Source: Rusavskia elegans (lineage: Eukaryota > Ascomycota > Lecanoromycetes > Teloschistales > Teloschistaceae). Taken from it: 64,000 bases of DNA. Positions 21,920 through 32,550 of this stretch are shown in pieces; position 1 is the first letter of the stretch; the number at the start of each line of letters is the position of its first letter. A program made the position numbers and the translations under genes. The notes under the pieces are model-generated. The model searched no databases and was not told the origin of the DNA. It was given only the letters and a program-made list of their open reading frames with translations. The DNA lies in NCBI GenBank assembly GCA_011316305.1, contig SAUG01000012.1, positions 496,001-560,000 on the forward strand, given 5' to 3'.

Positions 21920-22793
21920 ATGGGATCTACTGGAGAAGAACGCCCAGCACCGTGAGTGCTTGCTACCTTAGTTCAATCAGTGCGATCATGTTGACGGAGA
22001 AGCAAGACTTCGACTGGGCTCTATCGCCCCCAACTTCCAAGCGGAAACCACCACTGGCCCCATTGATTTCCACGACTGGATTGGCGATCAATGGGCTGTC
22101 CTCTTCTCCCATCCCGAGGACTACACTCCAGTCTGCACCACTGAGCTGGGTGCTTTCGCAAAGCTTGAGCCCGAGTTCACGAAGAGAGGCGTCAAGTTGA
22201 TCGGTCTGTCTGCAAACACCGTCGAATCGCACGGAGGGTATGTCTCGCCGTTCAGCTTGTGTATCATTGACTCAACCGCTGCTGACTTCCCCCCATCGGC
22301 TAGATGGGTCAAGGACATCGATGAGATCTCGGGCAGCAGACTGAGGTTCCCCATCATTGGCGACAAGGAGCGCAAAGTCGCATACGCCTATGACATGCTC
22401 GACCACCAGGATATCACCAACGTCGACCAGAAAGGCATTGCTTTTACCATTCGTAGCGTTTTCATCATCGACCCGAAGAAGACCATCCGTCTGATCATGT
22501 CCTATCCAGCTTCTACCGGTAACTTCCCACATTGGTACGCGGAGAGGGACAGGATAGCAGCTGACACATCGCTAGGTCGGAATACCGCCGAGGTCTTGAG
22601 GGTGGTTGATAGTCTGCAGACGGGCGACAAACACAAGGTCACCACCCCGATCAATTGGGTCCCAGGGGATGATGTGATTGTGCATCCGAGTATCAAGACC
22701 GAACAAGCCAAGGAAATATTCCCAGATATGAAGATCGTCAAACCATACTTGAGATTTACCCCCTTGCCGAAAGAGAAGACGAGTGCAGCTTGA
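21920..22793 (+). CDS. 1-Cys peroxiredoxin (Prx6 class)
   Basis: Thiol peroxidase that reduces hydrogen peroxide and organic peroxides. Exons 21920-21951, 22007-22237, 22304-22518 and 22576-22793, 231 residues. The third intron (22519-22575, 57 bases) is frame-neutral, but removing it restores YPASTGRNTAEVLRVVDSLQ, the conserved join, and deletes a non-conserved insert. The peroxidatic site is DYTPVCTTELGAF with Cys about residue 54; the PVCTTE form marks the 1-Cys class. RNTAEVLRVVDSLQ carries the active-site Arg, and the extra C-terminal domain ends KPYLRFTPLP, as in Prx6/yeast Prx1. No mitochondrial presequence is seen, so cytosol or nucleus is likely. Promoter shared with the MFS gene. 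Confidence 0.95.
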
Positions 22794-23456
22794 CCGGGGA
22801 TGAGCCTGGCGTTCGGGTGGGTTGCCGAAATAGAGCGCTTCAATGTATCGATTAGGACAAATCACTTAGCAAATCATACCTGTTAGAGCTGAAGAGGTAT
22901 CCCGACGGAGTTCCCGTATCATATTGCAGTGTATCCGTTGTGACCAGTGTTGGAGAAGGCGGGATAGAAAGCCCGGGGCAGAAGTGGTGGATTCAATGTG
23001 ACAGCTCGCGTGCCGCTAAGACTTTTAACTTTACCACCACCCCAACTGTGACCGGGAAATACTTCAATCGATCACTTCTATTGCAGAGCGCATAGCATCT
23101 AGCGCTCGAGGTAAGGTCAAGTTTGGTTGTCCACCTCCTTGCCCAAGCGACTGGAGTTGGATTGGTCGCCGGAAACGTGCCGTGCATCTACTCCGCTTGG
23201 TGCGTGCAAGGTCTCAGCTGTAGTCCTGTACGTAGCCGCAAAAGCTATTCCCGGTTCCCAAGGTCGAGGTCGCTGGATCTGTTCCACTGAGGGTTTTTGT
23301 GTTGAGGTAGGTAGCGGACTTTTCATATTTCTGTCGATTGTCCCACTACTGTGTCGACATTCTCGACACATCTGTCATGAATCTTGTCTCAATTCTCCAT
23401 CGCCGCACGCTATTTGCTCCCCAATCCTCTCTCGAGACATGTACTGAACGCTTACA
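22794..23456. other. Intergenic, peroxiredoxin to Kelch/BTB gene
   Basis: 663 bases. Short open frames only; must carry the peroxiredoxin 3' end and the Kelch gene promoter and leader. Confidence 0.55.
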
Positions 23457-26400
23457 ATGGGTCGTACAGCTCTCTCAAGCTCTCATTGGGTTCTTGGCCC
23501 TGGCGTTGTACCTGTCCTCGACCACAGCGATCCTTCAAGGACCCACCCAGCCGCTACACATCAGAGCACCAACCATCAGCTTCTCGCGGATAGCCGACTG
23601 CCTCCTACTGATACGCACGGCCATTCAATCTCCCTACCAGCACCCCTCACTCCCGCAGCTACTCCGTCGATTTCCCCGACTGGCAGCTGGAAGCAGCGGA
23701 ACCCCCGACATGTGCCTATCGTCATCACCCAGAGCGTCATCGACTCTGTTTTGAAGGGCTTACCGGCCTCACCAGACTCGTCAAAAGGTGGAAGAAGTAC
23801 AAGACGTTCGCCATTTGATGGGGTCCGCCACCCGCAAGGTCCTGTGAACAGATGTTGGGAAAATCGACCACGGCATATACCCATCGTTATTCCTCACTTT
23901 GCTCAACCGCAAGACATCCTCCCGCCAACACCTACGGGCAGCGAGGACAGTACACTCCGCCCTCTTCCAAAGTCCCCGTATTCATGTACGCATATCTTTT
24001 CTGAAATGTCCCGACCAACCACCAGCGGCAGCAGGGCCAGTACTCTCGATTCAGAGATATCGGCCCAATCGCCAGAGCAACAGTATGATGAGCGCTTCCC
24101 ACCATCATCGAGCACATACCGGGCCGATATGAGCAGTAGCGAGTCCAGCCTCAACCAGCCAAGTCGAAATGGGCACGAAGAGCAATATACGGGGCCAAGA
24201 AGGGCAAGGACAAGTGATACTGCTTCTCCGCCTCTGGCGCAAGCGTCACAGACGAATGGGACAGGGTCCACGAATTTGTCGGGATTGGTCTGCAACGTCC
24301 ACAGAGCCACGGGCAAAGAGCCGCATGGACTAGTGGGTGCCACAACCACCATACTGGGCGACAAACTGTATGTGTTTGGAGGTCGAGTGCTCTCAAGGAG
24401 ACGACCTCCTTTGACGGCGGACTTGTACGAGCTTGACCTTATTAGACGGCACTGGACCAAACTTGAGACTACTGGAGACATACCAGCGCCCAGATACTTC
24501 CATAGTGTCTGTGCTTTGGGCGACACCAAGCTAATCTGCTATGGCGGTATGTCGCCGGCAACAGCGTCACCCAGGGCCAACGCTCCTGCTCCTAATCCAT
24601 TGGATCCTCAACCTGAGGTTGTCGTCATGTCTGACATCCACATATACGACGCGCCGACCAGAAGCTGGATGTACATACCCACAGGTGATACGCCCCAAGG
24701 GAGATATGCGCATTGTGCCGCTGTGCTGCCTTCCTCGGCCGTATTTGCATCCGCCAACGCGCCCCTTTCAGCCATTCACCACAATCCCGCTTCGGCGAAT
24801 CCCCATCAAGGATCCATAGGCGTCGATCTTGACGGATCAGGAGGGGCGGAGATGGTTGTTGTCGGTGGTCAGGATAGCGCAAACCACTACATTGAGCAAA
24901 TCAGTGTGTTCAACCTGAGAAGTCTCAAATGGACAGCAACGCGGACCCTTGGTCGAAGCTGTGGTGCATATCGAAGTATTGTAGCCCCCTTGACCACCAT
25001 GCCAGCTTCGCGGATCGGCCTGAACCAAGCGGACAATCTTGAGGATACTTTTGATCGCCCTGACTCGGCCAATGAAGGATCCTCCATGCTGATTTACTCC
25101 AACTACAACTTTCTCGATGTAAAGCTCGAGCTTCAAGTGCGCCTTGCCGACGGTTCTTTGGTGGAGAAGCCGATGAATAGTCAATACTCGCCGCCAGGAT
25201 TGCGCTTTCCCAATGGTGGAGTACTGGACAATCATTTCGTTATTAGTGGAACATATCTTACATCATCCAAGCAGGAATATGCCTTGTGGGCATTGGACTT
25301 GAAGACATTGACTTGGAGTCGCATCGATGCTGGCGGTAATGTGTTTAGCCAAGGCAGCTGGAATAGGGGTGTCCTTTGGTCACGGCGGAATACCTTCGTA
25401 GTACTTGGGAATCGCAAACGAAGTCTGGTCGAAGATTACAATCACCGGCGCATCAACTTCTCCAACGTCTGCATGGTCGAGCTCGAAGCTTTTGGGCTAT
25501 ACGAAAATCCCCGAAGGGCATGGCCAAATCTTTCAGCCCGTTCTTTCAGTGCTCCAATACTTCCGCCTAGTCTTGCTCCAAGGCCACCGATATTCGGTGG
25601 CCGTCCGTATTCCAGTGCGGCTATGGATCTAGGTCAGATGGCGCTCGCCTTTCGAGAATTGTCTGATATGGATCTTCTCGCCATTGGTGGTGAACGAATC
25701 CCAGTGAACTCTCATCTCCTCGCTCGGCGCTGGGGACCTTACTTTGTCCAGCTCCTGACCGAAAGCTCTCACACAACCGCTTCAACAGCCTCAACATACC
25801 AACCCGACAGCAACAGCTCGAATTCAGGCACAAATACACTGCGACCGAGCGTGAACAGTGCTGGCCAATCCGTCGCGTCCCGAAATTCCAGCGTCACCAT
25901 CACACCGTCTGTCAACGCCCCTTCACAACATTCAGCTGGCACGAATACGACTTACGTCGGCCCGTCATCATCAACATCAAACCGCATTTCCGGCCCTCAC
26001 GCCGAAGCCTTCCCTCTCGACGCTCCATCAGCATACCATTTGAACCCAGCATCCCGCCCTCGCCAGCTCTACCTGCCCCACACAGTCCTAACCATCAACG
26101 CCCTCGTCCACTTCCTCTACACATCCTCACTCCCACCCACAACCCACCACCTCTGCACCCCCCAAATCCTCTGCTCCCTCCTCCAGCTCGCGCGGCCCTA
26201 CCGCGTCGACGGCCTCCTAGAAGCCGTTGTCGAACGCCTCCACCAAGTCCTCGACGGCCGCAACGCCGCCGCCGTCTTCAACGCCGCCGCCATGGCCGCA
26301 GGCGGCGGTCGCGGCACCGGCTCACTGTTCAGCGGCGAAGGCGTCGACCAACTCGAAATCAACCCCAACGGCACCTTAAGGCTCGACGAAGCGAATCTCG

Positions 26401-26795
26401 GCGCCGTCGCCGCTGACGGCCGTGGTCCGATGAACGGGCTCGCTCGCGCCGCGGCAGCCAATTCGCGCGCGCGACAGCTGCAGGCGAGGGAGAACGCGGA
26501 GAGTGGAAGTGAATCGGGCAGCGAGATTAGTGCGGCTACGAGCATGGAGAGTGGTGTTACGGATGGGACGGCTAGTGGGAGTGGGAGTGAGGTTTCAGGG
26601 AGTGCGGGCGGTGTGCAGAGGGGGGAGAGGAATGGAGGGGCTGTGGGGGATGTATTGGATGGGGAGGTTTGGGCTGGCGGGATGAGTTGTGTGGTTGGTT
26701 TGCAGAAGAGGGGGTTGAGGGGGTTGATGGAAGGGAGGAGAATGAGGGAGAGGAGTGGGAGGGGTGGGGTGAATGGGGTTGGTGGTGGTGGGTAA
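23457..26795 (+). CDS. Kelch-repeat and BTB-domain protein (Ral2-like)
   Basis: Intronless frame of 1112 residues from ATG 23457; an alternative start at 24007 (MSRPTTSGSR) would drop a disordered 183-residue leader. The N-terminal 280 residues are Ser/Pro-rich and hold two near-identical blocks, PRHVPIVI and PRHIPIVI. A Kelch propeller follows (about 285-650): LVGATTTILGDKLYVFGGR, PRYFHSVCALGDTKLICYGG, GRYAHCAAVLP, MVVVGGQDS, and a weaker fifth or sixth blade. A BTB-like region starts about 720 (DLLAIGGERIPVNSHLLARRW), is interrupted by a roughly 100-residue Ser/Thr-rich insert, and resumes at LPHTVLTINALVHFLYTSSLP. This Kelch-plus-split-BTB order resembles fission yeast Ral2, an activator of the Ras1 morphology pathway; that identity is inference. 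The Gly/Arg-rich tail is low complexity. Confidence 0.85.
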   Translation: MGRTALSSSHWVLGPGVVPVLDHSDPSRTHPAATHQSTNHQLLADSRLPPTDTHGHSISLPAPLTPAATPSISPTGSWKQRNPRHVPIVITQSVIDSVLKGLPASPDSSKGGRSTRRSPFDGVRHPQGPVNRCWENRPRHIPIVIPHFAQPQDILPPTPTGSEDSTLRPLPKSPYSCTHIFSEMSRPTTSGSRASTLDSEISAQSPEQQYDERFPPSSSTYRADMSSSESSLNQPSRNGHEEQYTGPRRARTSDTASPPLAQASQTNGTGSTNLSGLVCNVHRATGKEPHGLVGATTTILGDKLYVFGGRVLSRRRPPLTADLYELDLIRRHWTKLETTGDIPAPRYFHSVCALGDTKLICYGGMSPATASPRANAPAPNPLDPQPEVVVMSDIHIYDAPTRSWMYIPTGDTPQGRYAHCAAVLPSSAVFASANAPLSAIHHNPASANPHQGSIGVDLDGSGGAEMVVVGGQDSANHYIEQISVFNLRSLKWTATRTLGRSCGAYRSIVAPLTTMPASRIGLNQADNLEDTFDRPDSANEGSSMLIYSNYNFLDVKLELQVRLADGSLVEKPMNSQYSPPGLRFPNGGVLDNHFVISGTYLTSSKQEYALWALDLKTLTWSRIDAGGNVFSQGSWNRGVLWSRRNTFVVLGNRKRSLVEDYNHRRINFSNVCMVELEAFGLYENPRRAWPNLSARSFSAPILPPSLAPRPPIFGGRPYSSAAMDLGQMALAFRELSDMDLLAIGGERIPVNSHLLARRWGPYFVQLLTESSHTTASTASTYQPDSNSSNSGTNTLRPSVNSAGQSVASRNSSVTITPSVNAPSQHSAGTNTTYVGPSSSTSNRISGPHAEAFPLDAPSAYHLNPASRPRQLYLPHTVLTINALVHFLYTSSLPPTTHHLCTPQILCSLLQLARPYRVDGLLEAVVERLHQVLDGRNAAAVFNAAAMAAGGGRGTGSLFSGEGVDQLEINPNGTLRLDEANLGAVAADGRGPMNGLARAAAANSRARQLQARENAESGSESGSEISAATSMESGVTDGTASGSGSEVSGSAGGVQRGERNGGAVGDVLDGEVWAGGMSCVVGLQKRGLRGLMEGRRMRERSGRGGVNGVGGGG

Positions 26796-27174
26796 GGGGT
26801 CGTCGGCATGAGGGCTTTCGAAATTGCTTATTTAGCGTGGAGTTTTGGGGGGAGGGCAAAAGGTGTGTATGGAAGTGATGAGCAAAGAAGGAAATGAAGA
26901 TAGGCCCTAATGTCGTCGAACATGAATGTACAAATGAGATGAAAATGAAAAAAAGCATATATCAACCCCTGTTGAATGCCATCTTTCCTACCATTCCTTT
27001 GCTGCATAATTCTAGAATTCTAAATACCTCATACATTCCAATTCATTCTAATCCCCAACCGGGGGTTTCCCCATGCTTTGCTTTTTTTTTTGAATCAAAA
27101 AATCGCTCAACAACAAAATTAAAAAAGATAAAAACCCCATCAACATAACACATAACATACATCGCCATCCAAAA
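26796..27174. other. Convergent 3' flanks, Kelch/BTB and membrane protein
   Basis: 379 bases with A/T-rich runs around 27083-27135, fitting 3' ends of both converging genes. Nothing else seen. Confidence 0.55.
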
Positions 27175-28982
27175 TCACGGACTCCCCGTCCTCCTCCTCC
27201 AATCCCTCTCCACCTCTTCCTGCTCTCGCTCCCTCCCCTCCCTCCTCTCCTCGACCGCCTCCTCCGTAACTGGCGTCGGCGTCCTTGTCTCCTCCTTCCA
27301 CTCACTGATATTCGCGTCCCGAGGAACCTGCATCGCGACCTTCACCCTCTCGGTCCCCCATCTCCCTTCACCCTTAACAGACCCGCTTTCACCGCTCCGC
27401 CGCAGACTATCCCTGATACTTTTGGTGCGCGCGTGTTGGATGCCGCGTTGTTCCCAGGATACGAGACCCCGCGGAGGTGGGGGCGGACGGGCGGCGGTGG
27501 GGGAGAGGGAGTGTCGGGTTTGTTGAAGGGGTGGGGGCGAGAGGGAGTGCCCGGTCTGGTGGAGGGGTGGTGGGGAGAGGGATTTGGTTCCTGTTTTGAA
27601 AGGCCGGGGGGATAATGGGGTTTGATGTTGGTGTGATGGTGGGTTTTGAGCAATGAAGTTGAGGGGTGGTGGTGAGAGGGAATTTGCAGTTTGCGGGCGG
27701 GAGAGGGATGTTAGGTGAGAAGGGAGGCGTGAGCGGGGGCTGTGTTGGGTGGCGGATTCCGTGTGGTTTGGGGATGTGGGGTTTGGGGATGGGGTTGTAC
27801 GGGTGCGGAGGGGGGCTGGGTAGGGGACTCTATTGTAGTTGTTGTGGTCTTTGGAGGTGCTATATACGGAGGGGGCGGGATAGGTGAGGGGCCGGTTGAA
27901 GGTCCATTGGGTCTTATCTTTCTCCGAGATGGTGGTCTCGTTGGAGAGAGTCTTGCCGTGTTGGGACTTTGGCGGAGGAAACTTGTTCGTTGGTCGGTGG
28001 CTGCGCTGGGTTCGGTGGGATGAGGATTTTGTAAGGCGTTTCTTCGAGCGGCGCCGCCGGGACTTGCGGTGGACATAGAAGAGGAGGCAGAGAAGGGAGA
28101 AAATCAGGAGAGCAGCGACAGGGACGGAAATTGCGACGGCGACTTTGGCATTCCATCTGAAACCGCCTCCATCGGATGAAGCAGGCGGTGGAGCAGACGT
28201 CGCATTGACATCGGGGCCGGAGGATGTTGGAGGGGTCAGAGAAAACACTTGAGCCGGGCTAATAGGGAGATATTCGGTCGGTGGTGGTTGGGACTGGCAT
28301 GCAGTCTGGAGGGTGTTTAGGACTACGTTACATTATTATCAGCTCACTATCAATCACGGTGCATGGAAACGGAGGGCTCACAATTTGAGATCAGCTGTTG
28401 GTTCGGGACTTTGGCGTAACATGAAGCGCAAGCAGCAGCATTGAAGCTGAATGAAGGGTCTTGACAGTAGTCGTATGGTTGCGATTTGTTTGGCGTCAGG
28501 AGATTCGTTTCGAGGGTGGTTGCAATGCTACCGCAGGTTTGGTTGCACGGCGTCGGTACTTCCTGCACTTTGGATCGAGGGTAGTCGAAGACACACCACG
28601 CCGTAGCGTATCTGAGATTGACTGGTTCCAAATCAGATTCAGATTCCACAGGTCAGAAGCGAGCCAGCTCTTGAGGGTGATTCGTACATAGTGCCCATCC
28701 TAGATCAGTCTGGTTTGTATTATGGTCAAGGGTGATAGTCTCCAGCTCACACGTGACACAGTCCTTGAAAGCAACCCCTGCGACAGTAGAGCTGTAACCC
28801 TGATCATAACAGGTTATGTCGTCGTAGGTGGTGTTGGTGTTGGTGCAAGCAGCGGTACAGCTCGAGCCCGGTACAGCATGAAGAGCAGACACCGAGGATA
28901 ACACCAAACTAATGCAGGAAAGAAGGATTAAACGGTGATTGGCAAGAAAACCTCCGCAAGTACGTAAGGAGGGAAAAATCAT
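27175..28982 (-). CDS. Single-pass membrane protein with Cys-rich ectodomain, unknown function
   Basis: No family recognised. Exons on minus: 28982-28688, 28621-28382 and 28322-27175, 560 residues. ATG 28982 begins a signal peptide (LILLSCISLVLSSVSA). The ectodomain of about 200 residues has evenly spread Cys (SSCTAACTN, ITCYDQG, KDCVTCE, TPCNQTCG, DYCQDP, AACASCYAK, TACQSQ) and N-glycosylation sites, followed by a Pro/Ser/Thr stalk. One transmembrane helix (VAVAISVPVAALLIFSLLCLLF) is followed by a strongly basic stop-transfer run RKSRRRRSKKRL. The cytoplasmic tail is Pro/Ser-rich with short tandem copies of LSPPPL. The layout is that of a fungal surface sensor or receptor-like protein, but there is no WSC or other named domain I can see, so role is open. 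Confidence 0.78.
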
Positions 28983-31115
28983 GCTGCCATGATATAAGGG
29001 ACAGCAAGCACAACATGCCAAGATCCGTAGAAGGCAAATAACGGTCTCCTCCCTTCAGGTCGCGGATACAGAAGACATAAAGGCCAGATGTCAGAAATAC
29101 GACACTGTTATATTATTGAGGTTTAATTGCCACAGGGTAGCGACTTTGCTTGTAAGGCGCGTCGGGTCAAGGATAATACTGACCCCGGTAGTATCCGCGT
29201 CTCTACCCGTGGCAATCAAAAGACCTGGCAGCATCTTATGAACACTTAAGATTGTACTGATATCTCCATCGGCCGTCAGTGGACCATAAGCGAGGCAACG
29301 TCGAGTCATCGAGCTGGGGGCACCGGGATGATTAATATCGAATGCCACTTCGCATTTGCCACTGGGACGACCCATGTCGGACGAACCAAGGATAGAAAAC
29401 CCACCGGCTTACGGATAGGCTGTAGACTCGGCATTGCGGCTGATCGACTGAGGTAGGCTGAGATGAGGATCATGATTGATGCAGCGGTCCCGTCGGATGC
29501 TCGCCCACAGCACAAGCGTCATGCGCATCTTCCATCCATAGGAGATTTTTGGCTGCCTCCCGTCCAGTATTTTTGAAGCGCTTGAAACAGGTGGTAAACC
29601 TGTAAAAGGCTCGTTCGTACCGCACGGCGCAAAGACCGTTCCTGACGGGTATGCGCGTCAACTGAAACCTTAGGGAATTATTCGCCAATCGAACGACGAG
29701 GCTTTGCATGTCCGGCTCCTCTCATACCAGAGAGGTGATTGCAGGAAAGATTGAGAAAGATTTGATCATGCGTAACAGATAGCACATCCGAGAGAACAGC
29801 AGCCGAGGAAATTGGCACCGTTGCGAGGACATGTGTCACCAGGCGTGTGGAACATCATTGTCATTGTGCCCATCGAGACGGAACCTATGTTTGGAGCCGA
29901 TATGATGTAACCGGCAGAAGTATTTCCGTATATCCATTCAGAGCATTTGCCGGCGCAAGGTATTGGCGGTAAATGCTGACAGGGCTGATTGACCGATGAA
30001 AGAATCAAGGTACGTTGAACTTCTTTGAGCGAAGATTTGGGCATTTTAAGTTGAGCCAGCCTTGGTAAGGGGGTGTAGTTAACGGCCTCCCGATACACAA
30101 CATCCCGAGTATTCGCTCGTCATCCACGATCAGACCGATTGTATCCCATACATTGACCGGGCATTTGCGTTGGGTGAGAGTTGAGATACCGAATGCCCAC
30201 CTTATCAGCTTCTGGGATAGGCCAGCGTCGTGGCTTGCAACTTCCCGACTTTGCAGAATGGAACCTCTTGGATGGGGAGTACGTACAAATGAATGAATTA
30301 ATAGTGTCTATCGACGGAATGTAAAGGTGGCCCGACGCCTTGATCCAGCCCGCAGAGGTATTCGGAGCGAAATTGTTTCATTACCCTCGTCGGAATTTGG
30401 TTGAATCCAAGTATCCAGCTTATTCTGTGCTGTCATCCACGGTCTTGGTCCTCGTGACACCACAATCCTGAGCCACGTGATAGTATGAAAACGAAATCGT
30501 CTTACCAGAGATGAAATGCATGGTGGTAATCATCAGGGTATGTAGGAGATACAATCTGTTAAAAAGTCATGGAAAAGGATGTACAATTATATTTGATGCG
30601 CCTGCGCCAAAAGCGCCTCGAAGCAATTCCCCTGTGAGCTAATAATTGAATCGATAGAGTTCCTTGCTAGCTTTGATACTCCTTTGGTTTGTCCAGTCCA
30701 GCTGTGACAGGTAAGCTGGAAGCCGGCTTACCGAAGTACCTTTCCCTATCCTGTGCTGTATATCTTCCCTTCATACCCCGTAACCTAAGCCTTCCTTTCT
30801 CATCGTCAGACTACTTGGCAGACGGCTCGAGAAGCTCTTTCGAGTTGTCGCTCACTACGACGGAATTCTGGCCTTAACACAAAGCGCACTCCACGCCATA
30901 ATGTGGTGGAGTACGCAGACTCTACAGCGACCGACATTGATGTCAACAGCGGTTGAGTCGTCAAGGAGTCAATGTTCGCTCATGTTTCGATCTCCATGTT
31001 CCTGAAGGTGTATCGTCGTTACCGGGTACTCGAAAACTTGCTCCCCTAGTGGTGTCGAATTGTCCCACAGCATATCTCATCCTCGGGGGACTTCGCAGCC
31101 CGGAATCTGCTGGAC
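28983..31115. other. Gene-poor region
   Basis: About 2.1 kb without a recognised gene. Minus-strand open frames 29091-29375, 29470-29709 and 29766-30098 follow one another and one is Cys-rich, so a spliced or decayed small gene is possible, but I cannot assemble a convincing model. Nothing on + stands out. Confidence 0.45.
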
Positions 31116-31658
31116 TCAGCGCCGATATGCAGGTGGCCTTGACCATGTAGAATCATCAAACGACACGCCCCTTGCCCGAATGGCGGGGTGGGCATCCAGT
31201 AACGGCCCACTGGGAACCTCTCTGTTTCTCGGCTGTCGCTGTTGCATGTGCTCGATCTCCGGACTAGGAGTGGACTGAGGCGCCGATGTTATGCCTTTAT
31301 AGCTATTTTGTTTGTACCAAACAGTCTCAAGCTGGGCCAGGGTAAGATACTCGATCATACTTGGGACTTGTTCTCGGCTACGCTGTCCCTTGGGTGTGCG
31401 GGAGGACGATCCTCCCCATGTTCGCGTGTGGAATCGAGGTGTAGGCGAGTGAGACCGCTGTCGTGAATGCTGCCCTAGCTCGGAAGCCGAATGGCTGTGT
31501 AATGTACAAGTGTCCTCCTTCGGTGCCTCCAAACCGCTCCGTGACGGTCGTTTGACGAGATGCTTGACAGACTTCAAGAAATTGGGAGAATGCTTTCGCT
31601 GCACAGGAAAGGCAGCGTTGGGTATGTGAGGATATGGCGAATCAAAAGCTGTATACAT
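31116..31658 (-). CDS. Small basic hypothetical protein
   Basis: Uninterrupted 180-codon frame with ATG 31658 and a TGA stop. The protein is basic and polar in its first half (KHSPNFLKSVKHLVKRPSR; Arg/Ser/His-rich), without signal peptide or membrane helix. The stretch MIEYLTLAQLETVWYKQNSYKG, then SAPQSTPSP, looks like a folded amphipathic segment rather than random sequence and recalls small conserved fungal hypotheticals with a comparable L-E-x-V-W-x-x-Q core; that likeness is from memory and unverified. The C-terminus contains RGVSFDD. No function is proposed. Confidence 0.6.
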   Translation of the reverse strand: MYTAFDSPYPHIPNAAFPVQRKHSPNFLKSVKHLVKRPSRSGLEAPKEDTCTLHSHSASELGQHSRQRSHSPTPRFHTRTWGGSSSRTPKGQRSREQVPSMIEYLTLAQLETVWYKQNSYKGITSAPQSTPSPEIEHMQQRQPRNREVPSGPLLDAHPAIRARGVSFDDSTWSRPPAYRR

Positions 31659-32550
31659 GCTGGCTAGATGGAAAGGGGGTCAAGATTCCGGGAGTAAAAA
31701 CAGGAGTGGAAGTAGCGCTTGCTGATACATGAGATGGACATGCAGGGGGGGAACAGGGAAAGGTTATAAAGAATTGGAGCACAACGTTGAGACTGGGCAT
31801 AGGCTGTGTGATTCATAGGATCGGCCACAGCACCAGTAGTTGGATGGCTTCGCCCGAACACCCACCTGGGAATGCGCATCGCCACGCAAATAATCAGATC
31901 CTCAAATGACGGCGAAGGGTTGGTAGGCTCGTAGGATGGCTCCATTCATTCCACATAGGAGCCATGCTCCACTAAGAGGGTTAAATCCAGCGACTGCTTT
32001 ATCTTTGTCCATAGTAGGCTTTTGCATCCTTCCAAGAGGCATGGTCATTAGATTCGACCACGCATTGGCACCTCAACGATCCTTACACAGTCATATGCTC
32101 TTGAGTAGCGACCCAGATGCCAGAAATCCGAAACGTTTTTGCTGATGTTCATCATACTGTCTTGGTCATTCGCGGTCGCTGGAGGGTGGAAGTGGCCCTT
32201 ATGAGCATTCGCGCAGGAGACCATGGGCGACGGATGATGCTCAAGAGACAGACTGTAGTTTATGAGTAACAATGGGTACGTTAATCGTGATATAAGTAAT
32301 CCATGGACTGTAGACCTCAAGGTGTTCTATCTTTGCCCCGTCTGTACTGATCGGGAGTACATTTGGTGGAGACGGAATTTTATTGTGGCTACAACGCCGC
32401 TAGCTCCTTTCGAGCAGCTGCAGAATCCATGCCAAGAATATTATCCGACCTCCAGTCATTTAATTGTACATGCATTCCAGCTGCTCTACGGAGCAACTTC
32501 GACCCCAACCTCACTGGTGACCCAAAGCATAGCCGCCTTTGTTAGGTAAA
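31659..32550. other. Divergent intergenic before Spt5
   Basis: 892 bases between the small hypothetical gene and Spt5, which diverge. No clear TATA element or repeat seen; presumed promoters for both. Confidence 0.5.

Noticed and set aside
27742..28078. Gly/Val-rich plus frames opposite the membrane protein
   Set aside because: Complement of the Pro/Ser-rich tail; no motif.
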